From assembly GCA_964369605.1 (NCBI GenBank), contig CAYJFD010000011.1, forward strand, positions 1 through 53,887: a DNA stretch of 53,887 bases. The letters are read 5' to 3'. Positions within the stretch are counted from its first letter, which is position 1. Every line of letters begins with the position of its first letter. Made by a program: the position numbers and the translations under genes. Below are positions 25,244 through 33,281 of this stretch, in pieces. The DNA is from CAYJFD01 sp964369605. GTDB lineage: Bacteria > Bacteroidota > Bacteroidia > Bacteroidales > UBA932. The notes beneath the pieces are model-generated. The model did no database searches. It was not told the origin of the DNA and saw only the letters and a program-made list of their open reading frames with translations.

Positions 25244-25434
25244 GAGCAAATCTTTAAAAGTGGCTTTTAAACGGTGATTTCTTCGACTTGCTTACCTAAA
25301 TCAGTTAAAATCACGGAGCAAATCTTCAAAAGTACCTTTTAAACGGTGATTTCTTCGACTTGCTTACCCAAATCAGTTAGAATTACAGGGCAAATCTTTA
25401 AAAGTGGCTTTTAAATGAGGTTTTTTTCGACGTG
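25244..25434. repeat. 72 bp tandem repeat, about 2.7 copies
   Basis: The units start at 25244, 25316 and 25388, each opening with GRGCAAATCTTYAAAAGT. Units 1 and 2 differ at only a few positions; unit 3 drifts after its first third and fades near 25434. The units abut with no unique spacers. On the minus strand each unit reads LTDLGKQVEEITV then stop in one frame, so the array may have arisen from the 3' end of a lost gene. Confidence 0.85.
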
Positions 25435-25795
25435 CCTACAAAGAGCTACGTATTTATTCACTGCCACATATTAATTCAACCCATCACTTCCTCCATATCA
25501 CCTAACACTTCACCGCATTCACACCCACCACGGAAGATTAAACCTAGGGCTGGCGCCATATCTTTCTTAGGTAAGCGCCGAGCCATTTCGAGAGAAATAA
25601 AGATGGCGCGTAAGGACAGAGTTTCTTCAGAAATTCGTCTTTATTTAAAAGTATTAATGGCTAACAGTAATTTATATCAAAAATATCAAGTACATTTTCA
25701 AGTACATTTTTAATGAGCATTTATTAATTATTTTTAGGGGAGCTCTTTCTATTTCAAAAATATGTTGACATTTGGCTGACATAAATCAGCATATT
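25435..25795. other. Spacer with no trusted gene
   Basis: The only open frame, 25432-25713 on the plus strand, has an odd His/Pro/Ser-rich opening, begins inside the tandem repeat and has no recognisable domain; I do not accept it as a gene. A 12 bp direct duplication (CAAGTACATTTT twice) lies near 25688-25711, and a short hairpin (GCTGA/TCAGC) near 25774-25790. Confidence 0.45.
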
Positions 25796-25835
25796 AAAAA
25801 AACTAGCTACCTAATATATAGATAACTAGCTTTTT
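25796..25835 (-). terminator. Probable terminator of tRNA-Leu
   Basis: Imperfect symmetry around AACTAGCT...AACTAGCT flanked by A-run and T-run. Read on the minus strand it lies just after the tRNA-Leu 3' end and ends in a T-tract. Confidence 0.4.
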
Positions 25836-25841
25836 GAAAAG

Positions 25842-25925
25842 TGCCCAGAACAAGACTCGAACTTGCACACCGTAATCGGAACCACCCCCTCAAAGTGGCG
25901 TGTCTACCAATTTCACCATCTGGGC
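25842..25925 (-). tRNA. tRNA-Leu (GAG)
   Basis: On the minus strand it starts GCCCAGATGGTGAAATTGG, a class II tRNA with Leu-type D-arm (GGTAGACAC). The anticodon arm CCACT-TTGAGGG-GGTGG gives anticodon GAG, reading CUU/CUC. There is a long variable arm, then the T-loop GTTCGAGTC, and the acceptor closes with TTCTGGGC plus A. CCA is not encoded. The box TATATTTG lies 15 bp upstream at 25940-25947. Confidence 0.95.
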
Positions 25926-25939
25926 GTTGAAATCGACGA

Positions 25940-25947
25940 CAAATATA
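25940..25947 (-). promoter_or_regulatory. Promoter -7 box of tRNA-Leu
   Basis: TATATTTG on the minus strand, a full match to TAnnTTTG, 15 bp from the mature 5' end. Confidence 0.7.
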
Positions 25948-26073
25948 GTATTTTTCACGAGATTCTAGAAAAATCTTGAATCAAAATTTTGTATACACTA
26001 GTGTATACCCTAATAGCTTAAGAGATACCATAGAAATGACCATAGAATAGACTAAAGATTATTTAATAATTAA

Positions 26074-26122
26074 GTAAGGAAATCCTTACTAAAAATTGGT
26101 CTCTAACTAAGGAAATCCTTAG
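26074..26122. promoter_or_regulatory. Two matching 16 bp palindromes (operator pair)
   Basis: GTAAGGAAATCCTTAC (26074-26089) and CTAAGGAAATCCTTAG (26107-26122) are each perfect palindromes sharing the core TAAGGAAATCCTTA. The centres are 33 bp apart, about three helical turns, so both would face the same side of DNA. They lie upstream of the -7 box at 26155 and its expected -33 region, a position typical of activator sites. Confidence 0.65.
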
Positions 26123-26154
26123 GTGTTTTCCTTTCTGTTAAGAGCTAGTGTTCA

Positions 26155-26162
26155 TATATTTG
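26155..26162 (+). promoter_or_regulatory. Promoter -7 box of the LRR lipoprotein gene
   Basis: TATATTTG, full match to the consensus, giving a leader of about 40 nt to ATG 26208. Confidence 0.7.
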
Positions 26163-26207
26163 TATCATAATCAGTGCTAATATTTTAATAATTAAAAATA
26201 AACCAAT

Positions 26208-28427
26208 ATGAGAAAATTTCTTTTACTCTTAGTCCTTTCTACATTCGTGAGTTGTACAGTAGTAGAGATAACTGATCCTTTGATTCCGATAGTAGAAAAT
26301 GATGGTAGAACTTTATTAGTCTCTGCTAATGATGCTACAACTAAGTTAAGTTATAATTATGAAGGTGATGCTATAAAACTAATCTGGGAGCTAGATGATT
26401 TAATAACTATTTATGATCAAGCTGGTGAGAGAGTCAGTGATTTCCGTGCTACGACTATTAAAAATGGGGGAGAGTTAGCAGTTTTCGAAATGGTAGACAC
26501 TAAAGCTAGTCCCTTGATTAATGGCGAATCATATACAGCTATATACCCTAAAACTACCTATAGTTCCTTATCTAGCTGGGAAAGGATACAGCTGACTAAT
26601 ACTACAACACAAATAGGCTCTACACTAGATCATCTAAAAAGCCAGTGTGTAATGCGTGATGATTTTACTTATAGTGAAACCTCTAATTCCATATTTTTTG
26701 AGCACTTAAGATCTATCATCATAACAAAGATGTCTATGCCAGAAGGTGCAAGTGCTCCAAATCTATTTACGTTTACAGATGGTGAAAATCAGTATATCCA
26801 AAATCTAACTGATATACAAAGCGAAGGAGGTGTATATACTATGATTACTCCTATCAATCCGAACTCTGGTCTTAGAAGATTAAGTTTTAACCTTACTAAC
26901 GGAACAGATGTTTCAAAGGCGGAAATACAAACCTCTGTCGACTACCTTAGTGGTCTATACTATACCGCAGATTTATCAGTTAATTTAGATAATAGGAATA
27001 TAATATTCCCAAATCAAAATTTAAAACAAGCATTGTTAGGTGTGCCGGGGCTAGATGCTAATTCAGATGGAAATATATCCTATGCTGAAGCAGCAGTAGT
27101 TCGATCATTGGATCTAAGTAACAAAAATCTATATTCAATGGCGCCTATAACTCGAAGTTCAGGGAGTGAAAATCCAAACTCTATAGATGAGCTAAATTTC
27201 TTTCCAAATTTAGAAGATCTAAATATTAGCGGAAATGGAATAGAAAATCTTAGCGAAATACCTTGTGCAGATAACCTTAAAACACTAGATGTCTCATCGA
27301 ATGAACTTATTTTATTAGACGTATCAAGTGCACCTAATTTAGAGCCAAATGGCTTAGTCTGTGGTGATCAAACTTTAGATGATAATTCCTCGCACGATAT
27401 AACCGTCATAATGACTAATAGTCAAGTTACAAAAAAACTAATAGATAAATCAAATGAGAAAAATTCTTACATAACAGAATTAAGTGAATTAGTAGAGATT
27501 CCATTTTCTAATGAGGCCCTGGGGCGAAGCCTTCTCTATTTTGCTGACTTAAATTATGATGGAAAGGTTACATTTGAAGAAGTAGCAGAGCTCGAAGAAA
27601 TCAATTTGGCGGAATTATACGGACAGCTTACTGCTGCTGATATGCGATATTTTCCTAATTTGAAAAAAGTTAGTTTTAGTAATATTTCTGACTATGTGGA
27701 CTTATCCCCATTAGTTAAACTAACAAGTCTAAATCTTAGTTATACAGACCTTTCAAAAGTGAATATCTCTAAAAATACAAAACTTACAGAAATCGTAACA
27801 TACGAATGTACAAATTTTACCCAGTTCACATTTCAGAAGCACACAGGCCTAAAAACATTAAGATTAGTAGCAGTGTATAATCCAGAAGCACAAGAGCTAA
27901 CAAACATAGATCTTAGTGTATTTCCTGACCTAGAGGCTTTGACACTTCAAAATCACTCCATAACTGAGGTCGATGTCCGTTTGAACCCTAATCTAAAAGG
28001 AATTTCCCTTGAAAATATTAAAATTAATTCAATAAATCTGAAGAATAATTCAAATTTAGAAAGTATTACAATAACAGACTCAAATATAAGTTCCTTAGAT
28101 TTAAGTAATATAACAAAACCTAGATATCTAATTTTAAATAATAATAACTCATTAACATCTCTAGATGCGAGCACTTGTACGAAAGTTGAAAGATTTGAGG
28201 TTTCAAACTGTGGGTCTTTATCCAGTCTAGAATTACCAAATAGTAAATATCTTGAAGATATAAATGTTAGGGGGACTAGAATTCCTTCTTTAGATATATC
28301 TAGTTTCGAAAGGTTATGGTACTTTAATTGTTATAACACTATAGTTCGAATAACAATATTTGGCACCAAAGAACAGAAGGAGAGAGATTTTATACTGGGT
28401 AACAATTATACATTTGTAGTGAAATAA
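26208..28427 (+). CDS. Leucine-rich-repeat lipoprotein with EF-hand-like loops
   Basis: A 739-residue lipoprotein (lipobox VSC, Cys about 16). Residues about 35-265 form a beta-rich domain with Thr/Lys-Leu patterns (TKLSYNYEGDAIKLIWELDD) reminiscent of fimbrillin-like adhesin domains. From about 270 on it is built of short leucine-rich repeats (LDLSNKNL, LEDLNISGNGI, LKTLDVSSNEL and so on). Two Ca2+-type loops are set into the repeats: DANSDGNISYAEA (about 285) and DLNYDGKVTFEEV (about 450), with Asp/Asn at the coordinating positions and a closing Glu. No type IX secretion tail is seen, so it should stay lipid-anchored. A surface adhesin role is likely by analogy. It sits behind a double palindrome and just before a 41-residue peptide gene. 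Confidence 0.85.
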   Translation: MRKFLLLLVLSTFVSCTVVEITDPLIPIVENDGRTLLVSANDATTKLSYNYEGDAIKLIWELDDLITIYDQAGERVSDFRATTIKNGGELAVFEMVDTKASPLINGESYTAIYPKTTYSSLSSWERIQLTNTTTQIGSTLDHLKSQCVMRDDFTYSETSNSIFFEHLRSIIITKMSMPEGASAPNLFTFTDGENQYIQNLTDIQSEGGVYTMITPINPNSGLRRLSFNLTNGTDVSKAEIQTSVDYLSGLYYTADLSVNLDNRNIIFPNQNLKQALLGVPGLDANSDGNISYAEAAVVRSLDLSNKNLYSMAPITRSSGSENPNSIDELNFFPNLEDLNISGNGIENLSEIPCADNLKTLDVSSNELILLDVSSAPNLEPNGLVCGDQTLDDNSSHDITVIMTNSQVTKKLIDKSNEKNSYITELSELVEIPFSNEALGRSLLYFADLNYDGKVTFEEVAELEEINLAELYGQLTAADMRYFPNLKKVSFSNISDYVDLSPLVKLTSLNLSYTDLSKVNISKNTKLTEIVTYECTNFTQFTFQKHTGLKTLRLVAVYNPEAQELTNIDLSVFPDLEALTLQNHSITEVDVRLNPNLKGISLENIKINSINLKNNSNLESITITDSNISSLDLSNITKPRYLILNNNNSLTSLDASTCTKVERFEVSNCGSLSSLELPNSKYLEDINVRGTRIPSLDISSFERLWYFNCYNTIVRITIFGTKEQKERDFILGNNYTFVVK

Positions 28428-28449
28428 TTAAATATAAAAATAATAAGGT

Positions 28450-28575
28450 ATGGAAAATATATATATAAGTCCACAAGTAGAGATTCTAGAAGTAGAAATA
28501 GAATTAGGCTTTGCAGCAAGCTCTCAGGTACCTCGCCAGATAAGTGATGTCGGTTCAGGCGGTTCCGCTTTCTAG
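28450..28575 (+). CDS. 41-residue peptide gene after the LRR lipoprotein
   Basis: ATG 28450 to TAG 28573-28575 encodes 41 residues in three parts: an acidic Ile/Val/Glu stretch (SPQVEILEVEIELGF), a middle (AASSQVPRQISDV) and a Gly/Ser tail (GSGGSAF). It starts 22 bp after the LRR gene stop on the same strand, with no terminator between. There is no signal peptide and no cysteine. I have seen short Bacteroidales peptides of this look (E-V-E rich, then GFAASS) next to surface-protein genes, but know no assigned function. The acidic leader-like half plus a small-residue tail recalls a precursor peptide, yet no modifying enzyme is nearby. It was too short for routine gene calling. Confidence 0.65.
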   Translation: MENIYISPQVEILEVEIELGFAASSQVPRQISDVGSGGSAF

Positions 28576-28658
28576 TAATAGAAAAACATCGATATAAATA
28601 GGCTCGATTCTGAAAGGGATCGGGTCTATAATATTTATATGCTAGCGCAATATCAAAA

Positions 28659-28686
28659 TACCCCCTCGAAGTGAATCGAGAGGGTA
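28659..28686. terminator. Shared bidirectional terminator hairpin
   Basis: TACCCCCTCGA and TCGAGAGGGTA pair with one mismatch around AGTGAA, with A/T-rich flanks on both sides. It lies between the convergent peptide gene and nifJ. A second hairpin (28600-28627, GGCTCGATTC/GGATCGGGTC with wobble pairs) precedes it. Confidence 0.6.
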
Positions 28687-28716
28687 TAATATTAAGTAAA
28701 TCTAATTTGAGATGGA

Positions 28717-31700
28717 TTATCTTGCCAGTCTCTTGTAAGATTCGTAACGTGCTTTTGCGTACTCTTCAGTCTTAACGAATAGCTCAGCTGCTTCGTTAGG
28801 GAAGCTCTTAAGAAGTGCAGTGTAGCGAGTCTCGCCTTTGATAAAGTCTTGGAATTTATCCCACTGTGGTTCTTTGCTTTCAAGGATGAATGGATTCTTT
28901 CCTTCGTCTGCAAGAGTTGGGTTATATCTGTATAGGTGCCAGTATCCGCTCTCAACAGCTAATTTCTCTTCGTATTGGCTCTTGCCCATTCCAGCTTTTA
29001 GACCGTGGTTGATACAAGGAGAGTAAGCGATGATTAGAGATGGTCCGTCATAAGCTTCAGCCTCTTTAAGAACGTTGAAGAACTGAGCTGGGTTAGAACC
29101 CATAGCTACTTGAGCAACGTATACATAACCGTAACTCATAGCCATTACTCCAAGATCCTTCTTACGTACTTTCTTACCTGAAGTTGCGAATTTAGCAACA
29201 GCACCAGCTGGAGTAGACTTAGATGATTGTCCACCAGTGTTTGAGTAAACCTCAGTGTCAACAACAAGTACATTTACATTTTCTCCAGTAGCTAGTACGT
29301 GGTCAAGTCCACCGTATCCGATGTCATAAGCCCAACCGTCACCACCAAAGATCCATTGGCTACGAGCATTGATAAGGTCTTTGTACTTAACAAGTGATTC
29401 GCAAGTAGGACAGCTACAAGCCTCGATCATAGGGATAAGCTCATCTGCTATCTCACGAGTTACGATAGTGTTATTTCTATTTGCTAACCATTTCTCGAAT
29501 AAAACTTTCATTTCTGAAGAGCATTGGTTACACTCTAGACCTTCGATCATAAGCTTTTCAACTGTATCACGAAGTCTCTCAACACCTAATCTCATACCTA
29601 GACCTGCCTCAGCATTATCTTCGAATAGAGAGTTGATCCATGTAGGTCCTCTACCGTTAGCGTCTTTACAGTATGGAGAAGATGGGAATGAACCTCCGTA
29701 GATAGAAGAACATCCAGTAGCGTTAGTAATCATCATGTGATCACCATATAGCTGAGTGATAGCCTTGATATATGGAGTCTCTCCACAACCTGTACAAGCT
29801 CCAGAGAACTCGAATAATGGTTGAGCAAACTGAGAATTCTTGATATTTTGGTGCTTAGAAGCAACAGTATCTTTATATCCTACAGTGTGGTGCATATAAT
29901 CGTAAACTTCTTGCTGCGGCATTTGAGACTCAAGAGTGTTCATATCTAAAGCCTTAGTCTTAGCAGGACAAACATCAGCACAGTTTCCACAACCAGAACA
30001 ATCTAGTGGAGAAACCTGCATAGTGAATTTGTACTCTTTGAATGCTGCAGTACCTTGAGTGCTGATAACAGCCTTAGGAGCATTTGCTAATTCCTCTTCT
30101 GTTAATAGATAAGGACGAATAGCTGCGTGAGGACAAACATAAGCACAAAGGTTACACTGGATACAGTTTTCAGGCTTCCACTCAGGAACGTGAACTGCGA
30201 TACCTCTTTTCTCGTAAGCTGAAGTACCAGCAGGAATAGTACCATCTACATATTCACCAGAGAATGCGCTAACTGGAATATCATCACCAGTTTGCGCGTT
30301 AACTACGTCAGCTACACTTCTTACCCACTCAGGAGCCATACGATCGAAGCTAGCAGGACGGAATTTAGCTTTAACATTCTTCCATTCTGTAGGGATTTCT
30401 ACCTCAATATATTCTGCACCTCTGTCAACAGCTGCGTAGTTCATATTTACGATAGCTTCACCTTTGTTACCATAACTCTTATCGATAGCTTTCTTCATTA
30501 GAGCAACAGCTTGCTCGTAAGGAATGATACCTGTGATCTTGAAGAATGCAGATTGAAGAATAGTATTTGTTCTGTTACCTAGACCGATTTCTTCAGCGAT
30601 CTTAGTAGCGTTGATGATATAAATCTTAAGATTGTTCTCAGCGATTTGTTGTCTTACGTGATCAGGAACTCTCTCTAGAGTTTCTTCAACAGACCAAAGA
30701 CTGTTTAGAAGGAAAGTACCATTTTTCTTAACTCCTTTAAGAACGTCGTATTTAGTCATATATGAATTTACGTGACAAGCTACGAAGTCAGGTCTAGAAA
30801 CTAGGTAAGGAGAAGTGATAGGGTGATCACCAAATCTTAAGTGAGAACAAGTGTATCCACCAGACTTCTTAGAGTCATAGTCGAAATAACCTTGACAATA
30901 TTTTGGAGTATTGTCTCCAATGATCTTAATAGTGTTCTTGTTAGCACCTACTGTACCGTCAGAACCAAGACCATAGAATTTACACTCGTAAGTACCTGGC
31001 TTAGCAAGAGAAACCTCTTCTCCTACAGGAAGTGACTTGAATGTAACGTCGTCAACGATACCGATAGTGAAGTCATTTTTAGGTTGCTTCATCTTTAGGT
31101 TATCGTAAACTGCTATGATTTGAGCTGAACTAGTGTTCTTTGAAGAAAGACCATAACGTCCACCTACTACGTAAGGAGCGTCTTTTCCAAGTTCAGTTAA
31201 TACTGATTTAACATCTAAGTATAAAGGCTCACCAACAGAACCTGGCTCTTTAGTGCGGTCTAATACAGCGATTCTCTTAACACTCTTAGGAAGAACTCTT
31301 AAGAAATATTTAGCAGAGAATGGTCTGTAAAGGTGTACACTGATAACACCCACTTTCTCACCACTAGCAACTTGCTTGTCAACTACCTCTTTGATAGTTT
31401 CGCAAACTGAACCCATAGCGATGATGATGTTAGTAGCCTCTTCGTGTCCATAATAATCAAATGGAAGATAGTGACGACCTGTAAGTTCTCCTATCTCACC
31501 CATATATCTAGCAACGATATCTGGAACTGCCTCATAGTATTGATTTGCAGCCTCACGTGCTTGGAAGTATACGTCAGGGTTCTGAGCAGTACCTCTAGTA
31601 ACAGGACTATTTGGGTTAAGCGCTTTCTTACGGAAAGATTCTAGAGCTTTAGTGCTCAACATCTCTTTAAGATCAGTGTCTTGAAGTAATTCGATTTTTT

Positions 31701-32247
31701 GAATCTCGTGAGAAGTACGGAAACCATCAAAGAAATGAAGGAAAGGAACGCTTGACTTAATAGTAGATAAGTGAGCTACAGCTCCTAAGTCCATAGCTTC
31801 TTGTACACTGTTTGATGCTAATAAAGCAAAACCAGTTTGACGAGCAGACATTACGTCTGAGTGGTCACCGAAGATAGAAAGAGCCTGAGCAGCTAATGAT
31901 CTAGCTGATACGTGGAATACAGTTGGAAGTAACTCTCCAGCGATTTTGTACATATTAGGAATCATAAGGAGAAGACCTTGTGATGCTGTATAAGTACTAG
32001 TTAATGTACCAGCCTGAAGTGAACCGTGAACAGCACCTGCTGCACCTCCCTCACTTTGCATTTCTGTTACTTTAACAGTTTCTCCGAAGATATTCTTTTT
32101 ACCGTATGCTGACCATTCGTCAACGTACTCTGCCATGTTAGAAGATGGCGTGATAGGATAAATAGCAGCATGTTCGCTGAACATGTATGAAACATAGGCA
32201 GCTGCGTAATTACCATCACAGGTGATAAATTGTTTTTCTTTTGCCAT
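28717..32247 (-). CDS. nifJ: Pyruvate:ferredoxin (flavodoxin) oxidoreductase
   Basis: A 1176-residue single-chain PFOR. Domains in order: I-II pyrimidine-binding core (YPITPSSNMAEYVDEW, residues about 30-45), transketolase-like domain III, gamma domain (GLGSDGTVGANKN about 428), two [4Fe-4S] clusters in CIQCNLCAYVCPHA (about 690) and CSGCGNCADVCPAK (about 746), and the TPP-binding domain with GACTGCGETPY and GDGWAYDIGYGGLDHV. It splits pyruvate to acetyl-CoA and CO2 while reducing ferredoxin, the main energy step of many anaerobes. It lies 40 bp after fabD on the same strand. The name nifJ is by homology; nothing suggests nitrogen fixation. Confidence 0.97.
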   Translation of the reverse strand: MAKEKQFITCDGNYAAAYVSYMFSEHAAIYPITPSSNMAEYVDEWSAYGKKNIFGETVKVTEMQSEGGAAGAVHGSLQAGTLTSTYTASQGLLLMIPNMYKIAGELLPTVFHVSARSLAAQALSIFGDHSDVMSARQTGFALLASNSVQEAMDLGAVAHLSTIKSSVPFLHFFDGFRTSHEIQKIELLQDTDLKEMLSTKALESFRKKALNPNSPVTRGTAQNPDVYFQAREAANQYYEAVPDIVARYMGEIGELTGRHYLPFDYYGHEEATNIIIAMGSVCETIKEVVDKQVASGEKVGVISVHLYRPFSAKYFLRVLPKSVKRIAVLDRTKEPGSVGEPLYLDVKSVLTELGKDAPYVVGGRYGLSSKNTSSAQIIAVYDNLKMKQPKNDFTIGIVDDVTFKSLPVGEEVSLAKPGTYECKFYGLGSDGTVGANKNTIKIIGDNTPKYCQGYFDYDSKKSGGYTCSHLRFGDHPITSPYLVSRPDFVACHVNSYMTKYDVLKGVKKNGTFLLNSLWSVEETLERVPDHVRQQIAENNLKIYIINATKIAEEIGLGNRTNTILQSAFFKITGIIPYEQAVALMKKAIDKSYGNKGEAIVNMNYAAVDRGAEYIEVEIPTEWKNVKAKFRPASFDRMAPEWVRSVADVVNAQTGDDIPVSAFSGEYVDGTIPAGTSAYEKRGIAVHVPEWKPENCIQCNLCAYVCPHAAIRPYLLTEEELANAPKAVISTQGTAAFKEYKFTMQVSPLDCSGCGNCADVCPAKTKALDMNTLESQMPQQEVYDYMHHTVGYKDTVASKHQNIKNSQFAQPLFEFSGACTGCGETPYIKAITQLYGDHMMITNATGCSSIYGGSFPSSPYCKDANGRGPTWINSLFEDNAEAGLGMRLGVERLRDTVEKLMIEGLECNQCSSEMKVLFEKWLANRNNTIVTREIADELIPMIEACSCPTCESLVKYKDLINARSQWIFGGDGWAYDIGYGGLDHVLATGENVNVLVVDTEVYSNTGGQSSKSTPAGAVAKFATSGKKVRKKDLGVMAMSYGYVYVAQVAMGSNPAQFFNVLKEAEAYDGPSLIIAYSPCINHGLKAGMGKSQYEEKLAVESGYWHLYRYNPTLADEGKNPFILESKEPQWDKFQDFIKGETRYTALLKSFPNEAAELFVKTEEYAKARYESYKRLAR

Positions 32248-32287
32248 ATACTTAGTATTTATGTTATGTTAATATTATATGATTTTC

Positions 32288-33139
32288 TTAATTGATACAT
32301 TTTTTGATTAATCCTTGAAGAACTGTTCCAGGACCTAGTTCGATGTATTCAGTCGCACCAGCTTCTTGCATGCTGCGAACACTTTGTGTCCATTTTACTG
32401 GAGCAGTTAACTGCTTTAGTAGGTTAGACTTAATTTCTTCTGGTAGTGTATGTGCACTAGCGTCAACATTCTGGAAAATAGGGCAGATAGGAGTATTGAA
32501 ATTAGTATTTTCAATAGCTGATGCTAGCTCTTCTCTTGCTGGTTCCATAAGAGGAGAGTGGAAAGCACCACTAACTGGAAGAACCATCGCTCTTTTCGCT
32601 CCAGCCTCTTTCAGTAGAGTACAAGCCTCGTTGATAGCTTCTATCTCACCTGAGATAACAAGCTGACCTGGGCAGTTGTAGTTCGCAGGAACTACTACTC
32701 CATTTACCTTTGAACAAATATCCTCTACTAGCTCATCCGCAGCTCCGATAACGGCTGCCATAGTAGATTCTTGGATTTCGCAGGCTTTTTGCATCGCCAT
32801 TGCGCGAGCAGCTACAAGTCTAAGTCCATCTTCAAAAGATAGTGCTTTTGCTGCAACAAGAGCAGAAAATTCACCTAAAGAATGTCCTGCAACCATCGCA
32901 GGATTAAAGTCTTCTAGTGTTTCTGCCATGATAACAGAATGTAGAAATACAGCTGGTTGAGTAACTTTAGTTTGTTTTAACTCTTCAGCTGTACCATTAA
33001 ACATTATATCAGTAATTCTGAAGCCAAGTATTTCGTTGGCTTTCTCGAATAGCTCTTTAGCTCTTGGATCGGTATCGTATAGATCCTTTCCCATTCCTAT
33101 AAACTGTGCTCCCTGGCCAGGGAATACGTATGCTTTCAT
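32288..33139 (-). CDS. fabD: Malonyl-CoA:ACP transacylase
   Basis: A 283-residue FabD. It opens with the N-terminal FPGQGAQFIGMGKDL, has the nucleophile serine in AGHSLGEFSAL (about residue 90), the Arg of the malonyl pocket in VAARAMAMQ (about 115), and the catalytic His in SGAFHSPLM (about 198). It transfers malonyl from CoA to ACP for fatty-acid elongation. The promoter TATCTTTG lies at 33170-33177 on the minus strand, and nifJ follows after 40 bp, so the two may share a transcript linking acetyl-CoA supply and lipid synthesis. Confidence 0.96.
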   Translation of the reverse strand: MKAYVFPGQGAQFIGMGKDLYDTDPRAKELFEKANEILGFRITDIMFNGTAEELKQTKVTQPAVFLHSVIMAETLEDFNPAMVAGHSLGEFSALVAAKALSFEDGLRLVAARAMAMQKACEIQESTMAAVIGAADELVEDICSKVNGVVVPANYNCPGQLVISGEIEAINEACTLLKEAGAKRAMVLPVSGAFHSPLMEPAREELASAIENTNFNTPICPIFQNVDASAHTLPEEIKSNLLKQLTAPVKWTQSVRSMQEAGATEYIELGPGTVLQGLIKKCIN

Positions 33140-33169
33140 ATATTAGTTTTTAATTTATGATTTAAAGGG

Positions 33170-33177
33170 CAAAGATA
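33170..33177 (-). promoter_or_regulatory. Promoter -7 box of fabD-nifJ
   Basis: TATCTTTG on the minus strand, about 30 bp before ATG 33139. It stands back to back with the tRNA-Arg promoter box at 33190-33197. Confidence 0.7.
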
Positions 33178-33189
33178 ATTTTTTTATTC

Positions 33190-33197
33190 TATATTTG
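33190..33197 (+). promoter_or_regulatory. Promoter -7 box of tRNA-Arg
   Basis: TATATTTG, 13 bp before the mature tRNA. Confidence 0.7.
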
Positions 33198-33209
33198 TGA
33201 TAATTTTTC

Positions 33210-33281
33210 GCTTTTGTAGTTTAATGGATAAAATATAGGATTCCGGTTCCTACGATGGGGGTTCGATTCCCCCCGAGAGCA
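33210..33281 (+). tRNA. tRNA-Arg (CCG)
   Basis: The acceptor GCTTTTG pairs with CGAGAGC (two G-T pairs). The anticodon arm TAGGA-TTCCGGT-TCCTA has anticodon CCG. The T-arm is GGGGG-TTCGATT-CCCCC. The discriminator A at 33281 is not followed by CCA. The next bases are the complement of the stop codon of the convergent DUF308 gene. Confidence 0.95.

Noticed and set aside
25244..25434. CRISPR array
   Set aside because: The units touch each other with no unique spacers, are 72 bp long, and there are no cas genes.
25432..25713. 93-residue open frame as a gene
   Set aside because: It begins in the tandem repeat, has an odd composition and no recognisable domain or promoter.
25842..25925. tRNA-Leu as a mapped attachment site
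   Set aside because: I found no repeat of its 3' end nearby and no integrase gene, so this stays only a suspicion.
28600..28627. Hairpin GGCTCGATTC as the main terminator
   Set aside because: It has several wobble pairs and no T-run after it; the hairpin at 28659 is the better candidate.
28717..32247. nifJ as evidence of nitrogen fixation
   Set aside because: No nif structural genes are nearby; this is the usual fermentative PFOR of anaerobes.
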